DNA of 64,000 bases from Coprinellus micaceus (taxonomy: Eukaryota > Basidiomycota > Agaricomycetes > Agaricales > Psathyrellaceae). Shown here piece by piece: positions 1 through 10,411 of the stretch; the first letter of the stretch is position 1; the number at the start of each line of letters is the position of its first letter. The stretch spans positions 1,240,001 through 1,304,000 of the forward strand of contig OX596343.1 of assembly GCA_951394405.1 (NCBI GenBank), read 5' to 3'. The notes under the pieces are model-generated. The model was not told where the DNA came from. It saw nothing but the letters and a program-made list of their open reading frames with translations, and searched no databases. A program made the position numbers and the translations under genes.

Positions 1-1560
1 CGTGATACTTGACTCCGAGTTTAGAGCCCTTAAAATGGGATGCACGATGTGGCGTTGGAATCAGGATGTCATTTATTTCAACCCGGGGGGTTGCGCACTG
101 CGTGATGCCATAGATGAATATTGAATCCAGCCGGTTGATATTTTGTATTATGCTAGAGTATGCTCATGTTCGCGTTTGGGGAAAATGACTTGAAGGGAGC
201 TCGCATTTTTTGGCCTAGAGTCGCTTGAATGCTGTGTTAACATCACGGCTTGCACGAGTATTGGGTCCCATGCTGGTGCTGGACATCGCTGCAATGGCTT
301 GGATCTTATGATGTTGCGACGATGAGTTGCACGACCTGTGCGGACCGCATTCGATGCAGTGGTGTATAAATGAAATTCCCGTTCAGGGTGTTGAATAGAC
401 TCACCTTTCAGGGTGGAAAGTGAGTATGGTTCGCAGCTGATGCGTAGTCAGGCCGCGTGAGTTAGTGCCTGCTCTTTGAGTTCTCGAGACAGGAGGTGGC
501 TAGGCTTAGGTAGAGCGTGACGATTTCTCACAAATTCCCGCCGAGCCACGGTAAGCAGATCATATTGAGGTACGGATGGGCGAGGTGTTGCTGCGCCTAA
601 GATGGGGAATGTATTGACGTGCTGGGGCCTATGCCCTTGGTAAGCATCTTTGGAATGGAGATTTAGGGGTTGGCGGTGGAAGCGTAGACGCGCGATCGAA
701 TCGCGGGTGGACAAGGTTGATTTTTGCGTTTTCTGTGGTGGACATGAGACTCTAACCAGTCATCTCGTCGTGCCCGACTAGGGCATTGTTGGGGCGCCAT
801 TTTGCAGTCGGAAAACCTTGTGAGCAGGTGACGGTGTGGCAAAGTGTTTATATGCGTGGCGAGCGACACACGATCATATTGCGCCAACTTCTGTCTGCCT
901 GTACTTGGCACAGATGGTGCGAGGGAGCAGAATGACATTGTCGTGGATAGACGACTCGCGGACCTTCGGATGTGGTCGTGTGGTCGTGTGGGCGGTGATG
1001 TAGATATTAGCAAGTTACCGCAGCCCGTACATGAGATCTGCAATTTAGGATCCTGGCACGGGGGTAAGACGAGCCGAGTGCATCGTAGGGTAAGCCATTG
1101 ATTCCATTGCGCCTCACTTACATCGTCGGTGTGGTCAAAATAAACGAACGACGGTGGGGAACGCGGGTCACATTCTCGTGGAGCACCAGGTGGTGCTCCG
1201 TGATTGCGTCGGCAGGGTGAGCACATTGCAAAGATGAAGATAAAACCTTACGGCGGCCTCGCCGTCAGGTCTCGACTTGGACTCGTTGCAGATATTGCTA
1301 TGGAGGGATAGGGACTCACCAGTTGTTTTCGTGCTCGAGCTCGAGGATCTGGTCTCCGAACCTAATGATTGCGAAAGTGCTGGCCGTGAGAGGTAGACCG
1401 GACTTGGTGGCTCCTTCTCGACGGGGTACGGCAGGTTTAAATTTGGGATGCAGCAGAATTATACCTTCGTAGGCAGTACAGCGAGCCCGACAGACGCTGT
1501 GAGGTACTCGGAGGTTTTGACATGATAAAACAAATATATATATGTGGGTGTGTAGCACGA
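1..1560. other. Gene-free stretch
   Basis: I see no reading frame here with recognisable protein features. The open frames are short, use frames on both strands without consistent continuation, and show no conserved motif. No tRNA or element ends were found. It precedes the hairpin array. Confidence 0.5.
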
Positions 1561-1574
1561 TAAACGCCTGTATG

Positions 1575-2410
1575 AGACCGTAGTAAGCGGGTACTGGTCT
1601 AGGAGGCATGGCTCAACCAGGGAGTAAGCGCGACTGGTTCCCTCAGAAGCGGCGGGGCAGGACTGCGTGCAGAGCCGTTCAAACCCGGCGTCGGCGGTTG
1701 GTCTCGTTGGATGATGGTGTGGTAGATAGGTAAGCGGGGGCGGCGATACGACTGGTCGTGTTGGAGTTTGAGCACCTACTGATGGAGGAGCAGCGCTGGG
1801 CGTGTGGTTCCTTGGTACATCGGTGCGGTGAGTGCAGATGTGGGAGTGGTGGTTGACCCTGCGAGTGGGCGCAGCTCGTCGCCGCGCGCAGGAGTGGAGC
1901 GCTGGGTGCGTCTGTGTTAGCGGGGGTGGTAGATGTGGTGCTAGCCGAGGTAGCGTATGAATACGACTGGATTCGTCGTCCGATACTACAGCGTGTGCAT
2001 ATGTGGTGGTGATCACAACGGGGGCATACGCACACCTGGTCTGTTTGTGTGGGTAAGGGTGAGCGCGTGTGAGACGTTGGGAGTCTAACCAGGGCATGAG
2101 CGCGACTGGTCGGTTCGTATGATCATACGGCAGATGCATGTGCGTATGTGGTAGCGGTAGCTGAGCGAGCCCATGGGCGCTGCTCGTTCCTTCATAGCTA
2201 GTGCGATAGACGCAACTGTGGTAGCGGTAGCGGTAGCTGAACGAGCGCATGAGCGCGACTCGTTCCCTCGTACTGTGGTACGGCGGATGCAGGTGCGGTG
2301 CGGATGCGGGTCAGGGCATGAGCGCCTCTGACCTCTTCGTACATGAGTACGGCGGATGCGGATGCCAGACCAGTGCGTGATCGCATCTGGTCTCTTCGTA
2401 CTGTGGTACG
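1575..2410. repeat. Array of imperfect hairpin repeats
   Basis: A set of inverted repeats shares a layout: a 5-7 bp stem, a 13-nt loop with a core like GGCATGAGCGCGA, then the complementary stem. Clear copies are at 1615-1639 (AACCAG/CTGGTT), 2088-2110 (ACCAG/CTGGT), 2165-2187 (GCGAG/CTCGT), 2240-2264 (AACGAG/CTCGTT), 2309-2333 (GGTCAG/CTGACC) and 2367-2393 (AGACCAG/CTGGTCT). Weaker copies are at 1575-1600 and 1861-1879 (9-nt loop). Between the last copies sits a second, smaller hairpin with a 4-nt loop: 2116-2129 (CGTAT/ATACG), 2269-2282, 2338-2351 and 2397-2410 (CGTAC/GTACG). Stem bases differ between copies but both arms change together. Spacing of the cores (77, 76, 69, 59 bp) is not a multiple of three, which argues against a coding repeat. 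Function unknown. Confidence 0.7.
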
Positions 2411-2900
2411 GCTGCGATGCAGGGGTGTATGCCGAGGTGGAGAGAGGATCTGAGAGTTGGGACAGGGGTCCGGCTGCTCTTTGGTTCCGACCTCGGATTT
2501 CTGGTGGTGAATGCAGGGAGATATGGTAAGCGAGGATAACGATGTGCGAGGTACGTAGCTTGTGTGAGTTAACTTCTCGCAGATATCCCCAAGCCTGACG
2601 CAGTCCTTCCGACTTGTGTTGAGCTTGGTGGTGGAGATTTCTGCCGCTGGTGCTAGTGACGTGTCAACCTTCGTCAAACGGAAGGCATCGAATTTCGTGG
2701 CTTCTAAGTCTTCAATCGCATGGAAAATAAAATTGAAACAGCGGCAGAGGCTCTCGAACGAGCTCTAGCGCTCGAGGCGATGGCGGTCGGAAGGAGAAGA
2801 GGCAGGATGCCTCGTGGGAAAGACCTGCCATCGCTTATTCATAGACGTGATCCTATCTCTATGCTCATTCCTCACACCGCGCTAGGCTAGCCAGCTATCT
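2411..2900. other. Gene-free stretch after the hairpin array
   Basis: No supported gene. It ends where homology to the block near 17.78 kb begins (the shared string gacactcatcttgctt). Confidence 0.45.
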
Positions 2901-2904
2901 CCCT

Positions 2905-5140
2905 TCGTGACACTCATCTTGCTTTTTCAGGGGCGAGGCACTTCCTTCAATGGCACAGTCATTTCCACAGTCAGTGCTACGGAGTACGTTCGTTCCGCCA
3001 GGCACTGTGAGGACGCCACTGCATTCTCCGTCAGCGCTACCAAGTACGTCCGTCCTGCCTAATGAACCGGGAGCGTCCCTTACACGTCTCCCAGCTACCC
3101 CCTTGGCTCTCCTCTCTGAAGCTGCTCAGATCTCGCTGGCGAGGGTCGACACATCATCGGTACCAACGCCCTCGTCCAGTCGCGTCGCTGTGGGATTAGG
3201 ACGCACAGCGACCTCGACCCGTAGGAAGCCGTACGACCGTTGCTTTTCCGGAAATGGGGTGGATATTTCACTCAAGGGTGCTCTTCAGGGGGTGGTGAGT
3301 GCTGTCACCGATTCGCTAGGCCAGTCATTCTGAACGGGTAATAGTTTGACGGTAGCCTGAAGCATCCAGTCACCATCTCGGCTTTGCACAGCGACCCCGA
3401 GAACATTCAACCGACGCCGAAACCCGCCTCTGGTCCGTGCCTCGAGCCGATTCAAATCCTCTCGCGACTTCCGTGTCCTCCACGCCACGTTTAAGGCCGC
3501 CGAGCTCCCCCAACACCTCCGAGCTCGCTCACAAGACCGACACTCTCACACCTCATCACCCCGTCGACCTCATCCTCATAATAAAAAGGCACGAGGAGCA
3601 CACCGCCCAGAGAACGACGAAGCCCGCAACTAATGGGCGCGAAGTTCAGAACGCGTGCGGTAGCGAAGCGGAAAGCCGAGCTTGAACACCGCACTTGGAA
3701 CGAGGACGGGGAGAAGCGGGAGGACGAGGTCGACTACCTCGTGGACGGGCTACTTGGGCACTGCCTCGAATGGGACTTGGTAACGGCGAGTTTATTCGAG
3801 GGCATGTGGGGGTTTTACACACCGGTGAAGCCGGAGCTTCAATGTTCTCCCAGAGACATCCTCTAGGAGGGAATGACCGCCACAGAAAGACCTACGGTGC
3901 CGCCACACACGTAGACCTCGCACCACCACCCTGGACATCCGCACCGCCGACAGCGACAGCTACAACCTCAAATCATCTACCTTCCACTCCTTCGTGTACG
4001 GTACATCAACGGTACATGCGATTACAAGATTCTTTCCGCAGAATGCACCGAGCTTCCGACAACCGAAACCTGCGACCCCCAGTCGCACAGGCCCTCGAAG
4101 CCAAGATGCAAGGTTCAAGGCCGACCCAGTCGAACCATGAACTCCACATATGCCTCTCGATTCGAGCCCCACCATCTCTGTGCCAAGGTAGCTATCCGGC
4201 CCCCCAGTGGCTTCAACGCTCTTCTCATTCCGCCGCGCCGAGCGCGTACGCAAGACCCTCTTCCAAATGGAGGGTGTTTTGGGTGGTGTCCCGCTCGGGA
4301 CCAACGTCGGCACGCGTCACCGTCACGGGCTATAGATCCTCTCGCGCATGAAGGTTAGAACACATCGGAGGACGTCTCTGCTGGTGACGCATACGTACGT
4401 GACTCCTACGGTCACTAACCCTCTCCGTCTCGTACCGGTGACTAACCATCCTACAGATTGGCGCATCCACAATCCAAAAAGCCCTCGAACTCGGCTGAAA
4501 GCAGCGCAAGCCCTCCGATTTCAAGTTACCCCCGTCCTTCGCATGCCCAGTATTGCCCCGCCCGATAAGGATGGCGTAATTGAGCCTTCTCGGCGAGGAG
4601 ATTGGAACGGCGCGTCTAAATGGTGAGTTTTCCCGTGTATCTTGTGAAGGGATGGGAGGCTGACATCTATGTGTGGTAGCTTCGATCCTCGAGCACATGG
4701 GCGAGGCGCCGGAGTAGCCGTACCCACCGGTGGCGGAATCCCTCTGAGGTCCTCGTCCTCACAGATACAGGAAACCACGATTACCACCAGGTGCCTTTTG
4801 GTATACTGGCTGTAAGCCAGAATGGCAGCTCGTCATCGACGAAGTGGACATCACGATCAACGTCCGCCCATTCTATTGATTTCAACATGCTCTCTTTGTT
4901 TAGACACCGTCGGAGCTGATTTGACCATGGCGGCAAGGCCTGGGCGTTCCACCATATCAAGTCAGACATGCTATTCAGACTCGCCCTGGAAACGATCCGA
5001 AACCTGCGAGTGCTCACATCCCTCCTCCCTTCGTTGTACTTCAGCTTTATTTGTTACCTATTTATTCGGTCTGCAGCTGGTTGACCGCAAGGCTAAGAAA
5101 GGTCAGGGCCGGCGGGTAGGTCAAGGAGTGGTCGGCAGGT
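2905..5140 (+). pseudogene. Decayed gene 'X', copy 1
   Basis: A degenerate multi-exon gene on the + strand, unrecognised. Protein-like pieces are visible in shifting frames: an acidic/hydrophobic stretch near 3720-3830 (contains DEVDYLVDGLLGHC), one near 4200-4330 (contains RRAERVRKTLFQMEG), and pieces near 4830-5010 (VIDEVDITINVRPFY; SDMLFRLALETIRNLRVL). Stops and frameshifts separate them. A second copy lies at about 17570-19850 and a more diverged third at about 6520-8700. The part 3750-4345 is about 97% like 18545-19140 by eye, whereas the flanks are nearer 80%. I cannot name the ancestral protein. Confidence 0.55.
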
Positions 5141-5209
5141 TTCTTGACTGCGCATGCACATCGACCACCGTACCCCCGCGGCATCATGGCGCCGGACTGG
5201 ACCCAAACC

Positions 5210-6300
5210 TTCGGAGCTAAGTAGTACTCCAGAGCCAACGATGAAACGAGGAGAACATACTTCGACTGGAAGACAACGCGGATTTGAGAGTGGCGGAACT
5301 GGCAGCTTGGAGGTTCGCCAATCGATTGGCAGAGTTTCCGACGCTGAAGGTGACTATGGCCCCAGGACGTGCCAGCCTGTGTTCGTCGTTTGGACTGGAC
5401 AGGGTGGTTATCGTTTGGTTCAACGATGATGATTTAAGGTGGGGTGTATAAACGTAATTCGTGGTCTCGGTTTCGCTATCAGGAGCCCCGCAATCGGTAG
5501 TATACATGAACGGAGCACGAGAGTCCCGATGAGTGACATAAAGCTCAGCCATGGACAGCATCATTAACGTGGATGCCCGCGGCTTCGTGTACGACCGAAT
5601 CGTGAGCCTGTCGCTCGAGTTGGTACCAGTCCCGTTGTGGCAAGTTTCAGCAATATACGCGTCCCCAGCTCATACCAGTCAGTGCATACCGTTACTGCAA
5701 CACGTCACTACTGGATCCAGCGACCTGGAGATTCGAGAAACTCAAGGAAACACTAGGCGCACTACTGGCGACGCCCCTATGCCCAGCGGAGAGCAGTAGG
5801 CACGGGGTTCGAGGTCGTAAGACCTCCCCAGGGATGAGCACCTACAGATGAGAGTAGCACACGTTGGCAGCATAATTAGTGCGCAGATAAAGATGAGAAA
5901 GGGGTGTAAGTATTCTGAACTCGTCGGCCGCGCTGGTCGCGGGTTGTGACCTCGCGCAGGGAAGTCCAAGGAACAGGAAGGTGTACTGACGTCTGCAGAG
6001 GGTCGGGCCCTAGAGATGAAATACAGGTGAATTTGGAGGGTCTACTTGAAGGTTGGTCGAGTACGCGAGTAGGTGTCCCCGGCGACCTTCAGTTTGGGTG
6101 TATGCTTAGAATTAACATCTAGAGAGAATACTTCAGCGCTGCCGCCGAACTAAAAACGGAGGGAAGACGAACAATCGCAAAACCGCCATCGAAAGCCACC
6201 TTGGTTGTGGACTCTATCCCCATAAACGGCCCGCCATAAAATCGACTTAACCATTGTGCTGGGGGTAGTCGTCCACGCTCCGAAGCCATTCCCCGACGCC
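5210..6300 (-). pseudogene. Decayed PL4 rhamnogalacturonan lyase copy
   Basis: Remnant of the lyase gene that is intact at 27095-29660. Reading the minus strand, a piece near 5230-5400 (VTFSVGNSANRLANLQAASS) aligns with the intact [20 protein letters not shown]. The blocks near 5600, 5710 and 5990 match the intact gene around 28180, 28310 and 28620, in the same order. A piece near 6215 (GGPFM) matches the intact GGPFM near 28870. Frames are broken throughout, so it cannot encode the enzyme. The 5' exons and signal peptide are not visible. It lies between X copies 1 and 3. Confidence 0.65.
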
Positions 6301-6519
6301 CTATGAATCCTGCCACCAGAGCGGACGGTCAGCAGAAACGCATCGTTGGCATGAGGGGTGGATTAATGGAGGGCAAGAGGGAGTATTTGTATCGCTCAAC
6401 ATCATACCTAGGCTCGTTTGCGATGAGACAGGGTCGAATTCAAGAACGAGGAGGAAGGCTACCCAATTGCGATCCTGCAGTGCGCCCGACCTTGAAAGTC
6501 ACGTTGTAATTCTCCACTC

Positions 6520-8700
6520 CCCTCACCGCACTGCTCGCCGGAGTTGAAGCCGCTGTGGGTCTTGCTGCCTTCTTCGTCCTACATCTCGGTCCCACTGAAC
6601 TTCAACGCCAACCTGGTGTCGTTGTTGTCTCGCCGACCGCGGAGATTAGACCGGCGTTGGGGTTCCCGCTCGAAAGGTTTCAGGCTGAGTGAGGGCGAAC
6701 GTAGTGCGGTCTATGGTGGATAGCAGGACTGGCAGCTACTGCATCCTGAGGCTCGCTGCAGCAGGGAGCTGGGTTTGGCGGGAAGGTGCGGCCAGGATCG
6801 AAGGTGCGGACTATGGAAGGAACGCTTATCCCTTTCACAAATAGAGGAGGCGCCCTCAAGGAACAGAATGGCAGAGGTCTCGAATCGACATGCTGGGGAA
6901 AGAGAGAAGGAAACGGCGACGTCGGCGATTGGACCCGAACCGCTGCCAATTGATTCGGCGCCTAAATGGGAGTTGAACGCCGCGATCACACACTTACCCT
7001 TTGCTTGGTCTCCTCATCCTCCTTTCGAGAGCGAGATGCTGCGAAGACGCTGCTATGTGAGACACAGCGTAAACTCGTTGTGGATACGAACGGTAAACAT
7101 CGCTGACACGCCTTCCGGCTCTCCACTCGACGGCCGCCCTACCCACAACGTCGTTGACAACGCACCGCACAGTTTGAGCCTTCAACATTGCTAATCTTCG
7201 TACCAGCCGTCCTCGCCTCCATCACTCCAAAAAATTAGGGCCCGCAGCACCCTCGACGCGTCAGACCATCGTCCCTGCTGGAACGAGCTCTTTTGGACGT
7301 CGCGTGGAGATATGGGGTGGCAGGGTTGCCTTCGCAGAAGTTGGTGAGTTCTGGAAACGATCCGAGCCAAGCTACACATCCTGACAGAGGAGCAGCATGA
7401 CGCCCGGTGGCAACCCCGCCTTTCGCATTGAGAACGCCCAATCCACAGTGAAATGTTCCTCCTCGATGCCACTTCTCCTCAAACCCCGCAGGCGAAAGCA
7501 ACCTCAGATCCATGGTCTACAAACAACGCTGCTCACGTCCTTCCCAAACCCTCACCCTCCCCTCCACCTTCGTTAGCATCGTACACGGAACCGACCCCCG
7601 TCCACTGCAAGCTCCTCGCCAGCTCTGTCCCGCGGCTGTTCAACCAAGAGTCACTGTCTGGCAACTTCGGCGACGAGGAGTCGTAAAACCTCTACGACAG
7701 GCCTCGTTCCCCTCAAGACCAAGTAGCGCGACGGGTCCGCCGTGCAGAGTCGTGCAGGGCTGGGAAGCAAAGGCGGGAGTCATAACGCGAGTGTGGTGAC
7801 CTCGAACGTGCTTGGCGGAGCGGATGTGAACCCGCACTTGGAAGGGAGATGAGGAGAAGTGGAAGAGCGACATTCACAAGGGACCTTCGACGCGTACTGC
7901 CCTAGGAGAGGAATGGTTTCGTATGCCAGTAGCTTCGAGGTTCTGAAGGGAGGCGAGGCGGCTGTGGAGGCAAGCAACCCCCATGACTTATTTGCCATTC
8001 AACCCTCACTCAACCGTCGTGCAGGGAAACCCTTCCACGAAACAGGCTAAAATTCCACATTTCGCCACATTCGCGACCAAACGTCAACATCCTGGGCCTC
8101 TCTCTCTCCATCCGCACCGCTTCTGGCAAGACCTCCAGTCAATCCCCAACGACGCCGCATCCGCCGCGACGAAACGAACGTATACCGAGCTCCCCACAAC
8201 CGAACGCTACGACGCTCCTGAGTCCCGTCGTGCAGGACGAAACCTCGAAGCTAAGACTCGAGTCTCAGCTCGAACACCAACCCCGCTAACGATTGGATAC
8301 TTCAAGTCTGTAACCTCACACCCTCGCCATGCCGCCAAGCGGCCTCCTGCAAACTCCCAAGTACGCAGGGTTACCTCGTGTTGGCGTGCCGGAGGATATG
8401 TCTTCGAGAACGAGCCGAGGTACGAGGGGCTGTCACCGACCACCTTCCTCCTTGCAAGCAAGGGTTATTGAACGATAGAGGATACATACTTAACTGAGTA
8501 CATGGTCCCCATCTCATCAATCCCCTCCTGCCTCGTACCGATGACTCCCACATATCGGCGGGGCATGCCAGGAGCCCTCGGGCTCAGCCACTCAGCCACA
8601 AAGGGCGTAACCTCTCCAACTCCAAAGGCCGTATCCATGTCCCTCGCCTTCCCCAAGCCCGCCCAACGCAAACATCGTCGTCCCATTTGACACCATCACC
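6520..8700 (+). pseudogene. Decayed gene 'X', diverged third copy
   Basis: Several short blocks match the other X copies in the same order. The string gtcggcgattggacccgaaccg (6919) also occurs at 17691 in the X copy 2 region. The block around 7830-7950 (cgcacttggaa...gaggagaag) resembles 3690-3800. The block at 8175-8270 (ccgagctccccacaaccgaac) resembles 4045-4110. It is much more diverged than copies 1 and 2 and has many stops. No product is supported. It is missing from the second duplication unit, which jumps from the PL4 remnant straight into block Y. Confidence 0.45.
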
Positions 8701-8939
8701 GCGAGTGTCGAGAACGTACGCAATTGAATCTCGACGAGAGGGCCCATGACCCGGCGAGCTTGGGCCGGAGACTAGGACTGTTGATCCAAATCGTGAGTTA
8801 TCCCGCCTTCCCGTGAGCGGCGGGCAAAGGAGGGAGCAAGCTGATGGGTCTTTGCGATAGCGTCGGCCTTCAAGCAACAAGCGAGGCGGCGAGGCTGAAA
8901 TATTTATCTGCGTCAGACTACGTTTACTGCTGACCAGAA

Positions 8940-10190
8940 GGTAAGCCTCTGGTCTGCGTTGCCTCACTTCTTGTGTGGGTAGAGATACGCTCCCTTCCGC
9001 ACGAGGCCCATGCCGGTCACAAAATATGGGCGCCAACCTGCCGCCGACGTTTTTCACCCTGTTCTATTAGCCTTCGCCTCCGCAAGGGTGCTCTTATAAA
9101 ACCAAACCCGTGTTTGGCCACGACGGCTAGGCCACGATCTACTACCACATCAAGCCCATCGCCGACTACTAACACTCGCAGAAGCTCAGCTGTCTTCTCA
9201 AGTTGTTTCTGAACAGGCGAGTGGGAGCAGAAGGTATGATTTCGAGACAACGAGTCGGATGCTTTCTGGCGGGTACGCCGCTCCCTTCTCCCTTTCGCTT
9301 TGAGCCTAATGATGTTCCAATACTCGTTCGCTTACCTAGCATCGAGAGCTATTCATACGATCCGGAGCTTGAAGGCTTCGGTGGAAGCTTGGAGAGGTCG
9401 GGGACGGCGGGGACGGCAGTTCGGTCGTGGAGGAACTCTGCATGTTGCCCGACCGACCCATTACCGACTTTGCCCTTGCGATATGGGGCCCCGAGTACAC
9501 CGAGCACGTCTTACCGCCCCCACCGTGACGCTTTCACTTCCGATTTCACCTCCTGAGCTTGCCGGGCTATTATCAGACCAGAATTCGGATCGACGTCGTC
9601 GCTTGCCATTTCGTCGTGGACTTGCCCTCTCGATCTTCTGTGTTCATCATCCCTTTTCATTCCCCTTGACGCCTACTCGTTCGCGTCGAATTCTTCGTAT
9701 CACTAGGTGTCCTCGGCGTAGATTACATTCTGTAATTGTTAGCGATTCCCCTAGTTAACCCGTAGCTGAGTAAATTCCACGAGTAATGTCGTATGGTAGC
9801 CCGGAGGTATAGACGGCGTCTTCGATCCTGTTGTGCGAGAGGGGAATGCGATGCGTCCCGCTCAATACGCACTGAAGATCACGGGCGCTTAACAAGATGT
9901 GTGGACTCCGAGGGTCACTCGGTAGCTGCACTGGCACACACCCAGGCGCACGTATCCTAGAAGGTTGCTCATAGTTTATGAGCAAAGTCCCGGGAGTGTA
10001 TGCCGGTCTCGCAAGCATTTTTCGAAGGAATCCAAGGGAGTATCATGACGCCGAACGAGTAAGGGTCAAAGACCTATATCGTGCTTGCGTCTTTACCTGC
10101 CACGGCATAGGCCAGTTTCAATTGCGACTACATGCTATACAAGCTCGACATCCGGTGTAAACTGTTGGACAGTAACGGTCATATAAACAT
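8940..10190. repeat. Block Y, copy A (duplicated non-coding block)
   Basis: This block matches 20375-21000. Shared anchors are gtgggtagagatacgctc (8975 and 20395), ggtcgtggaggaa (9421 and 20501), a stretch near 9825-9900 against 20715-20790, and cgcaagcattt (10010 against 20838). The order is the same in both. Copy A is longer (about 1.25 kb against 0.65 kb). I see no conserved reading frame, so it is probably intergenic sequence downstream of the NLR gene, carried along in the duplication. Confidence 0.5.
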
Positions 10191-10411
10191 TTGGAATGAG
10201 GGGATCGGAGACGCAAGCATTCGCGAGAGGGATTGAGAGGATAAACAGGAAGTAGTTACAGCACGACATGTGTGGGAGGGGTGGTCAGAAGATATAGTTA
10301 TACCCTACTCGTGGTTCTACCGAAAGGATTGTGGGAGTGACCCAGAAGGACAAGAAGAAGAAGGGGGTTCAAGGCTGAAAGAATGCGAATGGGCGAAAGA
10401 AAAGTACAAAG

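Noticed and set aside
1575..2410. CRISPR-like array
   Set aside because: Units have variable stems and no constant repeat with unique spacers, and the genome is clearly eukaryotic.
1459..2677. Long minus-strand frames over the hairpin array with repeated peptide YEGTSRAHAL
   Set aside because: The repeat period is not a multiple of three, the frame changes between units, and similarity follows pairing rather than codons.
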